DNA from: Bog-756 sp963756515
GTDB taxonomy: Bacteria > Actinomycetota > Acidimicrobiia > Acidimicrobiales > RAAP-2
Length of the DNA stretch: 64,000 nt
Assembly: GCA_963756515.1 (NCBI GenBank)
Contig: CAVWNV010000007.1
Location: 372,001 to 436,000 of the forward strand
Direction: 5' to 3'
Below are positions 1 through 8,817 of the stretch, piece by piece. Made by a program: the position numbers and the translations under genes. Below the pieces are notes generated by a model. That model saw nothing but the letters and a program-made list of their open reading frames with translations, was not told the origin of the DNA and ran no database searches. The stretch's first letter is position 1, and every line of letters starts with the position of its first letter.

Positions 1-76
1 GAAGCCTTGCGGCGGGTCGTGGAGGATGTCGGAAAGGGTCGACCTGGCCCACGCCAGACCGCTGGGCACGGGTACT

Positions 77-172
77 GGCACCGGCACCGGCACCGGCACC
101 GGCACCGGCACCGGCACCGGCACCGGCACCGGCACCGGCACCGGCACCGGCACCGGCACCGGCACCGGCACC
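77..172. repeat. GGCACC hexanucleotide tandem repeat, 16 copies
   Basis: Sixteen uninterrupted copies of GGCACC run from 77 to 172. Read in different frames the tract gives His-Arg or Gly-Thr dipeptide repeats, but no plausible gene surrounds it. I take it as a non-coding simple-sequence repeat, probably variable in copy number by slippage. I see no other feature between 1 and 406. Confidence 0.9.
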
Positions 173-406
173 GGGTCTCCTTTCAGGCCCCCAGCGGCGG
201 CCCGGTATGGCCCGGCCTCGGGACTCCCCGTGGGCAGATTCTGAAATAGCTATACAACGTAAACTGATATACGGGATAGACCTATTCTGGAAAGCGACTA
301 CGGACGGAGTTCACGGCGTCAGTGGCCCGGGCGAACGCCATGGTCCGGGTGGCCGGTCGCTCGCCGCCGCGGCCCGCTTCTCCCTCTCTGCCAGGGCACG
401 GAATGT

Positions 407-481
407 TGGTGCCCCCGGCAGGACTCGAACCTGCGCCACCGGCTCCGGAGGCCGGTGCTCTATCCGCTGAGCTACGGGGGC
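407..481 (-). tRNA. tRNA-Arg (anticodon CCG)
   Basis: On the minus strand the sequence folds as a full cloverleaf. The acceptor stem is GCCCCCG with CGGGGGC, the D-stem GCTC/GAGC, the anticodon stem CCGGC/GCCGG with loop CTCCGGA (anticodon CCG, reading CGG), and the T-stem GCAGG/CCTGC with loop TTCGAGT. The discriminator is A (410) and CCA is encoded at 409-407. It lies divergently upstream of argS, whose product charges tRNA-Arg. Confidence 0.95.
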
Positions 482-614
482 GTCGCACGAGCCCACGGCC
501 CGGCCACCTGGCCCGGCCGTACCGGCGCCGGGGGCCAACTGTACTGCGGCGGCCGGGGATCGCACCCCCGAGCCACGCGGCGGTCCGGTTGAGAGGACGT
601 ATCCTCGCACCAGC

Positions 615-2255
615 ATGTCCACCCGAGACCAGCTGGCCCAGGCCGTCAGTCGTGCCGTTGCCACCGTCGCCGAGCGCGACGGGTTGGACCTGTCCGCCGA
701 CGCGGACTCGGTGCATCTCGAGCGACCGCCGAGGCGGGAGATGGGGGACTGGTCCACCAACATCGCCATGGTCAGCGCCAAGCGGGCCGGGACGAAACCC
801 CGCGACCTGGCCGTCTCCCTGGTGGCGGCCCTCGAGGCCGATCCACCCGCGCACACCTCCGCCATCGAGGTCGCCGCGGGCGGCTTCATCAACTTCCGGC
901 TCGACGACGGGTGGCTGTACGACGCCCTGGGCGAGCTGTTGGACCAGGGAGAGGAGCGCTACGCCCGTCCTGACGTGGGTCACGGTGAGCGGGTCCAGGT
1001 CGAGTTCATCTCGGCCAACCCCACCGGGCCGATACACGTCGGGAACGGTTGGTGGGGGAGCTACGGCGACGCCCTGGCCCGGGTACTGGACCGAGCGGGC
1101 TACCAGGTCAGTCGCGAGTACTACGTCAACGACACCGGAGGTCAGATTCGGACCCTGGGCATGAGCGTGCTGGCCCGACGGGCCGGTCTCGAGGTGCCCG
1201 AGGGCGGCTACGCCGGGGAGTACGTGACCGAGCTGGCCGGGTCCTATGAAGGTCCTGAAGACGTGACCACGGCCGGGCGGTGGGCCGCGGACCGGATCCT
1301 CCAGCACATCCGGGCCACACTGGCCTCGGTCGGGATCGTCTTCGACGAGTGGTACAGCCAGGCCTCGGTGGAGGAGAGCGGGGCCGTCGACGAGACCATC
1401 GAGCTGCTGGCGCAACAGGGCCTGGTGTTCGAGCAGGACGGCGCCACATGGTTCCGGGCCACCGAGCTCGGCGATTCCCGCGACCGTGTCCTGCGCAAGT
1501 CCGACGGGGACGCCACCTATCTGGCCGGGGACCTGGCCTACCACCGCGACAAGTTCCTGGTCAGGGGGTTCGACCGGGTGATCGACGTATTCGGCGCCGA
1601 CCACCACGGCCAGGTGGCCAGTCTGATGGCCGGTGTCGAGGCCCTCGGGATCGATCCTGGCCGGCTCGAGGTCAAGTTGGGGCAGATGGTCTCCCTCATG
1701 GACGGTGACGAGGCGGTCAAGATGGGGAAGAGGGCCGGCAACGCCATCTCCCTCGACTCCGTGGTGGCCGACATCGGCCCCGACGCCACCCGCATCCTCA
1801 GCCTCATGTCGTCGTTGGACCAGGCCACCACGTTCGACCTCGCCACCGTGCGCGAGCAGTCGGTGGAGAACCCGGTGTTCTACGTGCAGATGGCCAGCGC
1901 CCGCATCGGCGGGGTGGTCCGGAAGGCGGCCGAGCGCGACGTGGTGCGGGTGCCCGTGGAGGAGGCCGATCTCACACGCCTGACGCACCAGCGCGAGTTG
2001 GAGCTGATCCGCTGTCTCGAGGAACTGCCCGAAGTGGTGGCCGATGCCGCCGCCGACCGCGCCCCGACCAAGGTGACCACCTGGGTGCGCCGTCTGGCCG
2101 GCTGTTTCCACGGCTTCTATCACGACTGCCCGATCCTGGCCGAGGACGTGGACCCGGCGCTGACCCAGGCCCGTCTGTGGCTGGTGGAGGCGTCCCGCAT
2201 CGGATTGGCCATCGGGCTCGGTCTCCTCGGTGTGTCGGCACCGGAGGCCATGTGA
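615..2255 (+). CDS. argS: Arginyl-tRNA synthetase
   Basis: Cytoplasmic class I aminoacyl-tRNA synthetase that attaches arginine to tRNA-Arg. It has 546 residues, normal for the family. The HIGH-type signature appears as HVGN at about residue 141 within the SANPTGPIHVGN block. A KMSK-equivalent loop reads MGKRAGN near residue 370. The C-terminal part from about 415 has the DALR anticodon-binding signature (VFYVQMASARIGG). A TATCCT -10-like box at 600-605 would place transcription start only a few bases before the ATG at 615, so the mRNA may be nearly leaderless. The stop overlaps the lysA GTG, so the two genes are probably co-transcribed. A tRNA-Arg gene lies 133 bp upstream on the other strand. 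Confidence 0.97.
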   Translation: MSTRDQLAQAVSRAVATVAERDGLDLSADADSVHLERPPRREMGDWSTNIAMVSAKRAGTKPRDLAVSLVAALEADPPAHTSAIEVAAGGFINFRLDDGWLYDALGELLDQGEERYARPDVGHGERVQVEFISANPTGPIHVGNGWWGSYGDALARVLDRAGYQVSREYYVNDTGGQIRTLGMSVLARRAGLEVPEGGYAGEYVTELAGSYEGPEDVTTAGRWAADRILQHIRATLASVGIVFDEWYSQASVEESGAVDETIELLAQQGLVFEQDGATWFRATELGDSRDRVLRKSDGDATYLAGDLAYHRDKFLVRGFDRVIDVFGADHHGQVASLMAGVEALGIDPGRLEVKLGQMVSLMDGDEAVKMGKRAGNAISLDSVVADIGPDATRILSLMSSLDQATTFDLATVREQSVENPVFYVQMASARIGGVVRKAAERDVVRVPVEEADLTRLTHQRELELIRCLEELPEVVADAAADRAPTKVTTWVRRLAGCFHGFYHDCPILAEDVDPALTQARLWLVEASRIGLAIGLGLLGVSAPEAM

Positions 2256-3628
2256 CCCCTTCCGGAGGAAGCGGCACCGAACCCGTGGTGCCCGGCGGGA
2301 GCGATCCGACCGCGGCGGTGGCACCCGGACTGCTCCCCATGACCGCGGAGATCGGCACCGACGGGCGGCTCCGGGTGGGTGGCTGCGACCTCATCGAGTT
2401 GGCCCAGGAGTTCGGCACGCCACTCTTCGTCTACGACGAGGCCCACCTGCGGGCCCGGTGCCGCGACGCCGTGGAGGCGTGGGGCGACGGTGTGGCCTAT
2501 GCCACCAAGGCATTCCTCTGCATGGCCATGGCCCGGCTGGCCCACGAGGAGGGCATGTGCCTCGACGTCTCCACCGGAGGCGAGCTCCACGTCGCGCTGG
2601 AGGCCGGGGTCCCGGCTGAACGGCTGGTCCTCCACGGGAACAACAAGTCCGACGCCGAACTGGCCGCGGCCCTGGCGGTGGGCGTGGGTCGGATCGTGGT
2701 CGACTCCTTCGACGAGATCGATCGCCTCGAACGGATCATTCCCCCAGCCCGTTCCGAGGGAGATCAGGCCGGTGGCGGTTCGCCCCGGCCCCGGCCCCGG
2801 GTGCTGGCCCGCATCACCCCGGGGGTGGAGGTGCACACCCACGAGTTCGTCCGCACCGGGCAGGACGACTCCAAGTTCGGGTTCGGCCTGGCTTCGGGGG
2901 CGGCCGGCCGCGCCATCGAACGGCTCACCGACCTGCACCGTCAGGAGGTGGTCGAGTTCGTCGGGATCCACGCCCATCTGGGCAGCCAGGTCTTCGCGCT
3001 GGCCCCGTTCGTGCAGGCCATCGAGGTACTGGCCGGGTTCTTCGCCCCGTTGGGGCTGCCGGAGCTGGTGGTGGGTGGCGGACTGGGCGTGGCCTATGTC
3101 AACGGCGAGGAGGCACCCCCCATGGCCCAGTGGGCGGCCTCGGTCCGAAGGGCTTGTCGCCGGGCCGGCATACCCGAGTCGGTCCGGGTGACGGCGGAAC
3201 CGGGGCGTTCGATCGTGGCTGCCGCCGGGATCACCCTGTACCGGGTGGGCACGGTGAAAGACGTCGTCGGGCATCGGACCTACGTCTCCGTCGACGGCGG
3301 GATGAGCGACAACCCCCGTCCGGTGCTCTACGGGAGCGGCTATGAGGCGTTCCTGCCCCGACGGGCCGACGCGGTCCGTCCGCTCGCGGTCCGCGTGGTG
3401 GGCAAGCACTGCGAGTCCGGTGACGTGGTGGTGTCCGAGGGGTACGTGCCCGACGATCTGGCTGTCGACGACATCCTGGCCACCCCGGTGACCGGGGCCT
3501 ATGGCCACTCGATGGCGTCCAACTACAACAAGGTGCCCCGGCCGGCCGTGGTCTTCGTGTCCGGAGGAGAGGCCCGGACCGTGGTCCGTCGGGAGACCTT
3601 CGACGACCTGGTACGGCTGGACGTCTGA
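2252..3628 (+). CDS. lysA: Diaminopimelate decarboxylase
   Basis: PLP enzyme (fold type III, alanine-racemase-like barrel) that decarboxylates meso-diaminopimelate to L-lysine. I start it at the GTG at 2252, which overlaps the argS stop and has CCGGAGG at 2241-2247 as ribosome binding site; an in-frame ATG at 2177 would lie inside argS. This gives 458 residues. The PLP lysine sits in YATKAF near residue 85, HAHLGSQV near 240, the EPGRS motif near 315 and the active-site Cys in HCESGD near 386. YGHSMASNYN near the C-terminus is typical of LysA. The argS-lysA-hom-thrC order is common in actinobacteria. Confidence 0.97.
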   Translation: MTPSGGSGTEPVVPGGSDPTAAVAPGLLPMTAEIGTDGRLRVGGCDLIELAQEFGTPLFVYDEAHLRARCRDAVEAWGDGVAYATKAFLCMAMARLAHEEGMCLDVSTGGELHVALEAGVPAERLVLHGNNKSDAELAAALAVGVGRIVVDSFDEIDRLERIIPPARSEGDQAGGGSPRPRPRVLARITPGVEVHTHEFVRTGQDDSKFGFGLASGAAGRAIERLTDLHRQEVVEFVGIHAHLGSQVFALAPFVQAIEVLAGFFAPLGLPELVVGGGLGVAYVNGEEAPPMAQWAASVRRACRRAGIPESVRVTAEPGRSIVAAAGITLYRVGTVKDVVGHRTYVSVDGGMSDNPRPVLYGSGYEAFLPRRADAVRPLAVRVVGKHCESGDVVVSEGYVPDDLAVDDILATPVTGAYGHSMASNYNKVPRPAVVFVSGGEARTVVRRETFDDLVRLDV

Positions 3629-3675
3629 ACGTCTGAACGTCGGGTTCACCACCGGCCAGGCGGTAGCGTGACCTG

Positions 3676-4989
3676 GTGACCTTGGCGCCCCCGTCCCAAC
3701 GCGTTGTGCGCGTCGCCGTGCTCGGATGTGGGAACGTGGGCTCCGCCCTGGTCGGGATCCTCACGGACCGATCCGACGCCCTCGCCGTCCAGAGCGGCTC
3801 CCGTCTGGAGCTCGGTGGAATCGCCGTCCACGACCTGGAGCGCGGCCGGGCCCCGCACATCCCCCGTGACCTGCTTACCGGCGACGCCACTGCGCTGGTC
3901 TCGGATCCGTCCATCGACGTGGTGGTCGAGCTCATCGGCGGCATGGTGCCGGCCGGGGACCTGGTGAGGCGGGCCCTCGAGGCCGGTAAGCCGGTGGTCA
4001 CCGCCAACAAGGCCCTTCTGGCCTCCCCGGAGGGCGTGGCGCTGCGATCCCTGGCCCAGGCGAAAGGTGTCGATCTGCTGTACGAGGCGGCCGTGGCCGG
4101 CGCCATCCCGCTGGTGCGGGCGTTGCGCGAGTCCCTGACCGGGGAACGGATCAACCGGGTGATGGGCATCGTCAACGGCACCACCAACTTCATCCTGACC
4201 AAGATGAGCGAACAGGGTGCCGACTATGCCGACGTGGTGGCCGAGGCCCAGGCGCTGGGACTGGCCGAGCGGGACCCCACCGCCGACGTCGAGGGTTACG
4301 ACGCCGCGGCCAAGGCCGCCATCCTGGCCGGCGTGGCCTTCGGGTACGACGTGGCCGCCGCCGACGTGATGCGCGAGGGGATCACGTCGGTCCGGGCGGT
4401 GGACGTCGAGTTCGCCGAGCGGCTGGGCTACTCGGTGAAGCTGCTGGCCATCGTGGAGCGGACCGGCGATGACGCCCTGTCGGTCCGGGTACATCCCGCC
4501 CTGGTGCCGAAGTCGCACCCGTTGGCCGGGGTGCGCGACGCCTTCAACGCCGTGTTCATCGAGGGGGAGTCAGCTGGCGAGTTGATGCTCTACGGTCAGG
4601 GTGCCGGCGGGCTCCCGACGGCCAGTGCGGTAGTCGGTGATCTGATCGATGCCGTCCGCAACCGCTCGGCCGGGACCACGGCCCCGGCACCGGATCGCCA
4701 GCCGGCCCGGCTGCTGCCCGAGTCCGAGCTCCGGACCCAGTACTACGTCAGCCTCGACGTGACCGATCGTCCCGGCGTGCTGGCCTCGGTGACAACGGTC
4801 TTCGGCGACCACAACGTGTCCATCCGCTCGATGGAGCAGGAGGGGTTCGCCGGGGAGGCCCGGCTGCTTTTCGTGACCCACCTAGCCCGAGAGGGTGACG
4901 TGCGGGCCACGCTGGCGGCGTTGGCCGAGCTGGACACGGTGGAGGAGATCGGCGGGTTCATGCGGATCGTCGGGGACACCGACGCATGA
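3676..4989 (+). CDS. hom: Homoserine dehydrogenase with ACT domain
   Basis: Reduces aspartate semialdehyde to homoserine in the pathway to threonine and methionine. The 437 residues comprise an N-terminal Rossmann NAD(P)-binding motif (VLGCGNVGSALV, about residues 16-27), a catalytic domain with the family signature GIVNGTTNFIL near 157, and a C-terminal ACT domain from about 353 (YYVSLDVTDRPGVLASV), which in this family usually mediates threonine feedback. The start is a GTG at 3676, 47 bp after lysA. The gene ends with an ATGA overlap with thrC. Confidence 0.97.
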   Translation: MTLAPPSQRVVRVAVLGCGNVGSALVGILTDRSDALAVQSGSRLELGGIAVHDLERGRAPHIPRDLLTGDATALVSDPSIDVVVELIGGMVPAGDLVRRALEAGKPVVTANKALLASPEGVALRSLAQAKGVDLLYEAAVAGAIPLVRALRESLTGERINRVMGIVNGTTNFILTKMSEQGADYADVVAEAQALGLAERDPTADVEGYDAAAKAAILAGVAFGYDVAAADVMREGITSVRAVDVEFAERLGYSVKLLAIVERTGDDALSVRVHPALVPKSHPLAGVRDAFNAVFIEGESAGELMLYGQGAGGLPTASAVVGDLIDAVRNRSAGTTAPAPDRQPARLLPESELRTQYYVSLDVTDRPGVLASVTTVFGDHNVSIRSMEQEGFAGEARLLFVTHLAREGDVRATLAALAELDTVEEIGGFMRIVGDTDA

Positions 4990-6053
4990 GCCCGACGCGG
5001 GGACCGGCCTGGCGCGGGGTCATCGAGGAGTACCGCGAGTTCCTTCCGGTGTCGGACGACACGCCGGTGGTGACCCTGCTGGAGGGTGGCACCCCACTCC
5101 TGCCGGCACCCCGCCTGTCCGAGCGGGTCGGATCCCGGGTCCTGCTGAAAGTCGAGGGGGCCAATCCCACCGGTTCGTTCAAGGACCGGGGCATGACGGT
5201 GGCCATCTCCAAGGCGGCCGAGGAAGGAGCCAAGGCGGTGGTGTGCGCGTCGACCGGGAACACGTCGGCTTCGGCGGCGGCCTTCGCCGCCCGGGCCGGA
5301 CTCACGTGCGCCGTGCTGATCCCGGAGGGTCACATCGCACTGGGGAAGTTGGCCCAGGCGTTGATCCACGGCGCCCGCGTCCTGCAGGTGCGGGGCAACT
5401 TCGACCAGGCGCTGGCCATCGTCCGCCAACTCGGGGAGCGGGCCCCGGTCACCGTGGTCAACTCGGTCAATCCCTACCGGATCGAGGGACAGAAGTCCGG
5501 GGCGTTCGAGATCGTCGACGAGCTGGGCGACGCCCCTGACGTGCACTGCATACCGGTGGGCAATGCCGGCAACATCACGGCCTACTGGAAGGGATATCTC
5601 GAATTCAAAGAGGCCGGTCGGTCCACGCGGTTGCCGCGCATGCTCGGCTTCCAGGCGGCCGGCGCCGCGCCCATCGTCGAAGGTCACCCGATCGAACACC
5701 CCGAGACGGTGGCCACGGCCATACGGATCGGCAATCCGGCCAGTTGGTACGGGGCCAACTCGGCGGCCTCCGAGTCCGGGGGAGGGATCGCCGCGGTGAC
5801 CGACGAGGAGATCCTCGACGCGTACCGGTTCCTGGCCACTCAGGAGTCCGTGTTCTGCGAGCCGGCGTCGGCTGCGTCGGTGGCCGGTCTGTTGAAGGTC
5901 GGCGTGCCCGAAGATGTCGGTCCCGGTGGCACGGTGGTCTGTGTACTGACCGGTCACGGTCTGAAGGATCCCGACATCGCCATCAGCCAGATCTCCGTGC
6001 CGACGGTGGTGGATGCCGACCTGGGCGCGGTGCTCGACGAGCTGTCACTCTGA
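4986..6053 (+). CDS. thrC: Threonine synthase
   Basis: PLP-dependent fold type II enzyme that converts O-phosphohomoserine to threonine. It has 355 residues, the short actinobacterial form. The PLP-binding lysine is in NPTGSFKDRG near residue 65. The glycine-rich phosphate loop appears as VGNAGNITAYWKG near 190, and CASTGNTSASAAAFAARAG follows the lysine. The ATG at 4986 overlaps the hom stop, so translation is probably coupled. In many actinobacteria homoserine kinase (thrB) follows; here the next gene is rho after a long gap, so thrB must be elsewhere. Confidence 0.97.
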   Translation: MSPTRGPAWRGVIEEYREFLPVSDDTPVVTLLEGGTPLLPAPRLSERVGSRVLLKVEGANPTGSFKDRGMTVAISKAAEEGAKAVVCASTGNTSASAAAFAARAGLTCAVLIPEGHIALGKLAQALIHGARVLQVRGNFDQALAIVRQLGERAPVTVVNSVNPYRIEGQKSGAFEIVDELGDAPDVHCIPVGNAGNITAYWKGYLEFKEAGRSTRLPRMLGFQAAGAAPIVEGHPIEHPETVATAIRIGNPASWYGANSAASESGGGIAAVTDEEILDAYRFLATQESVFCEPASAASVAGLLKVGVPEDVGPGGTVVCVLTGHGLKDPDIAISQISVPTVVDADLGAVLDELSL

Positions 6054-6185
6054 GCGCGGCGTCGACGTCGGCGATGTCGGACCCTCGGCTACGGGCCGGG
6101 CGTGAGGCGGGCATCCGGCCCAGCGGAGACTCCGGTGGTGCCGGCTCCGGCAAGCCCACCTCTCCGGCCTCGATCGGCATGGTTG

Positions 6186-6214
6186 TTGCTGGGAGTGTCC
6201 GAGCCCTGTACAAT
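6186..6214 (+). promoter_or_regulatory. Candidate sigma-70 promoter of rho
   Basis: TTGCTG at 6186-6191 and TACAAT at 6209-6214 are separated by 17 bp, a good vegetative promoter match. Transcription would start near 6221 and leave a leader of about 200 bases before rho. The gene-free stretch 6054-6422 contains this promoter and the leader; I see no clear terminator or riboswitch in it. A long leader fits the known autoregulation of rho in other bacteria, but that is inference here. Confidence 0.55.
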
Positions 6215-6422
6215 GGTCACACCTTCGCTTCCACAACGTGCCCGACCGGGCTTGTGGGCGGGACTCCCTGAATCGCTTCTGATGATGCGACCAGCCCGTA
6301 CTCGGCGTCGGGGGGAGTAGCTGGCGAGAGTCGATCTCGATCCCCGCAATTCCCCACCCCTGATTCCCTGGCAGCTGGAATCACTCCACCTGCCAACGAG
6401 GACATTTGAAACGAGGAAGCCG

Positions 6423-8381
6423 ATGACTGCCGAACAGCAGCTCGAGCGCTCGGTATTGGAGGGCAAGGAGCGAGATGAACTCCACGCCATCGCACAGGCA
6501 CTCTCTGTGAAGACCAATACCAGAACGAAAAAAGCAGACATGATCGATGGCATTCTGAAAGCCACCGGGGTGTCCGTCGACGACAACACATCCGGGACCG
6601 GCGGCGGACCGGCAGCTCCCGAGGCGTCCAGCCGGGGCGAAGGCTCCAATGGGTCCGCGGCGGGGAGCCGGCGCAGCAGCCGCTCGACCCGGTCGGGAGG
6701 TGCGGCCACCGACTCCACCGAAGGCGACACCGACTCCACCGACTCCGCCGGGGGCGAGACGGCAACGAGCGGCCGGCGGGGATCCGCCCGCCAACCGGCA
6801 GTGCACTCCTTCGGGCCCGGCGACGACGCCGAGGCGACGGGCGGTTCGGTCGACATCGACGAGGACTTCGGCGACACCGGTTCGGGAGGGAACGGTGCCG
6901 ATCGGGGCACCGCCACCGATCAGGCCGGCGGCGCATCAGCCGGCCACGCCGGTGGATCCAACGGCCAGCAGGGTGGGGACGGTGGCCGGACGGCAACCCA
7001 GGCCGGCGGTGGCAATCAGAACAACCGCAACAACAACCGCAACAACAATCAGAACAACAACAACAACAACAACAACAATCGCAACAATCGGAACAACCAG
7101 GGCAACCGCAACAACCAGGGCGGTGGCGGCAACGACGACATGGGTAACCGGCGGAGCAATCGCCGCCGCCGGGGACGCGAGCGCCAAGGGGGCGGGGGCG
7201 AAGGCGACCTGCAGGGCAGCGGAGGCCAGGATCAGCAGTACCAGGGTGAGTTGATCCCGGTCCGGGGTCTGCTCGACCTGCGTGACGAGGGTTACGGATT
7301 CCTCCGGTGCGAGGGATATCTCCCCTCGAACAAGGACGTCTATGTCTCGATCAGCCAGGCTCGCCGATTCGCCCTGCGCAAGGGCGACAGCATCGAGGGA
7401 TCGTGCCGACCGGCCGGCAGCACGGAGAAGTTCCCGGCCCTCCTGCAGATCGACACGGTGTCCTCACTCGATCCCGAGGTGGCCCGGAGCCGTCCCCGGT
7501 TCGAGGACCTGACCCCACTCTTCCCCGACGAGCGGTTGAACCTCGAGATGCCGGGCGAGAAGGAGAACATGACGACGCGGATCGTCGATCTTCTCTCTCC
7601 GATCGGCAAGGGGCAACGAGGGCTGATCGTGTCGCCGCCGAAGGCCGGTAAGACCACGGTGATGAAGCACATCGCCCACTCGATCGAGGCCAACAATCCT
7701 GACGTGCACCTCATGGTGCTGTTGGTGGACGAGCGACCCGAAGAGGTCACCGACATGCGTCGATCGGTCAAGGGCGAGGTGGTCGCCTCGACGTTCGACC
7801 GGCCGGCCGAAGAGCACACCGCCGTGGCCGAGCTGGCCATCGAACGGGCCAAGCGCCTGGTGGAGTCGGGTCGGGACGTGGTCATCATCCTCGACGGGAT
7901 CACCCGGTTGGCCCGCGCTTACAACCTGGCCCAGCCGGCCACCGGTCGGATCATGTCCGGCGGTGTCGACTCGGGTGCGCTGTATCCGCCGAAGAAGTTC
8001 TTCGGTGCGGCGCGCAACATCGAGGAGGGTGGCTCGCTGACGATTCTGGCCACCGCCCTGGTGGAGACGGGATCGAAGATGGACGAGGTGATCTTCGAGG
8101 AGTTCAAGGGGACCGGCAACATGGAGCTCCGTCTCGACCGTCGACTGGCCGAGCGCCGTCTCTACCCGTCGATCGACGTCAACGCCAGCTCCACCCGCCA
8201 CGAGGAGCTGCTGTTCGACCGCTCCGAGCTCCAGCAGGTGTGGAAGCTCCGTCGGGTGCTCAATGCCCTGGCCAACGAGGGGAGTGCGGCGGCCGGTCTC
8301 GAGCTGCTCATGGACAAGATCCGCACCACCAAGAGCAACGACGAGTTCCTGGCCGAGATCGCCAAGGGTCCGGCCACCTGA
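6423..8381 (+). CDS. rho: Transcription termination factor Rho with Asn/Gly-rich insertion
   Basis: Hexameric RNA helicase that ends transcription at Rho-dependent sites. It has 652 residues; E. coli Rho has 419. The N-terminal Rho_N helical domain (residues 1-45) is followed by a long low-complexity region rich in Gly, Ser, Asp and then Asn (roughly 50-270, with an Asn-dense stretch around 197-235). Next come the RNA-binding cold-shock-like domain (GYGFLRCEGYLPSNKDVYVS, about 292-311) and the ATPase core. Walker A is SPPKAGKTT near 405, followed by LLVDERPEEVTDMRR and the Walker B region VVIILDGITRLARAYN. Such insertions are known in actinobacterial Rho and add RNA binding or phase-separation capacity. 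GAGGAAG precedes the ATG. Confidence 0.97.
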   Translation: MTAEQQLERSVLEGKERDELHAIAQALSVKTNTRTKKADMIDGILKATGVSVDDNTSGTGGGPAAPEASSRGEGSNGSAAGSRRSSRSTRSGGAATDSTEGDTDSTDSAGGETATSGRRGSARQPAVHSFGPGDDAEATGGSVDIDEDFGDTGSGGNGADRGTATDQAGGASAGHAGGSNGQQGGDGGRTATQAGGGNQNNRNNNRNNNQNNNNNNNNNRNNRNNQGNRNNQGGGGNDDMGNRRSNRRRRGRERQGGGGEGDLQGSGGQDQQYQGELIPVRGLLDLRDEGYGFLRCEGYLPSNKDVYVSISQARRFALRKGDSIEGSCRPAGSTEKFPALLQIDTVSSLDPEVARSRPRFEDLTPLFPDERLNLEMPGEKENMTTRIVDLLSPIGKGQRGLIVSPPKAGKTTVMKHIAHSIEANNPDVHLMVLLVDERPEEVTDMRRSVKGEVVASTFDRPAEEHTAVAELAIERAKRLVESGRDVVIILDGITRLARAYNLAQPATGRIMSGGVDSGALYPPKKFFGAARNIEEGGSLTILATALVETGSKMDEVIFEEFKGTGNMELRLDRRLAERRLYPSIDVNASSTRHEELLFDRSELQQVWKLRRVLNALANEGSAAAGLELLMDKIRTTKSNDEFLAEIAKGPAT

Positions 8382-8497
8382 CCTTCCGGCATGCCCCGCT
8401 CCGTCGGAGATAAGTCGAGTCCCGGTTCCGTTACACTCGGTGCGCTGAGGACGGGTCGTCGTCAGGAACCCGGGACCGGCACCACTAGGAGAATCCC

Positions 8498-8731
8498 ATG
8501 AAGACCGACATCCACCCTTCCTACGTCGAATCCTCGGTTCGCTGCTCGTGCGGCAACACGTTCACCACCCGGTCGACCAAGCCCGAGATCCATCTGGAAC
8601 TGTGCAACGAGTGCCATCCCTTCTTCACCGGCAAGCAGAAGCTGGTTGACTCCGGTGGCCGGGTGGAGCGGTTCCAGCGCCGGTACGCCAAAACCGGCTC
8701 TCGGAAGAAGAAGGCCCCTCCGGCATCCTGA
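8498..8731 (+). CDS. rpmE: 50S ribosomal protein L31 (zinc-binding form)
   Basis: Small protein of the large ribosomal subunit, 77 residues. It keeps the four zinc-ligand cysteines of the C+ form: Cys16-x-Cys18 and Cys36-x-x-Cys39. The N-terminus MKTDIHPSY is typical. AGGAG precedes the ATG. It follows rho by 116 bp, as in many actinobacteria; a TACACT -10-like hexamer at 8432-8437 in that gap suggests its own promoter, though I see no convincing -35 box. prfA follows 86 bp downstream. Confidence 0.96.
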   Translation: MKTDIHPSYVESSVRCSCGNTFTTRSTKPEIHLELCNECHPFFTGKQKLVDSGGRVERFQRRYAKTGSRKKKAPPAS

Positions 8732-8817
8732 GGCCACCCACGTCGGCGGCGTGGCGTTGTCGGACACCCTGAGCTCCGACCAGAGGCGCCCGCTCCGGCC
8801 GGCGCTACCCTGGGCTG

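Noticed and set aside
7..249. A frame encoding repeated His-Arg across the hexanucleotide tract
   Set aside because: The peptide is just the repeat read as codons; no ribosome binding site or conserved sequence accompanies it.
282..2324. A 680-codon open frame on the minus strand across argS
   Set aside because: It is antisense to argS and across the tRNA, has a composition typical of high-GC shadow frames and matches no family.
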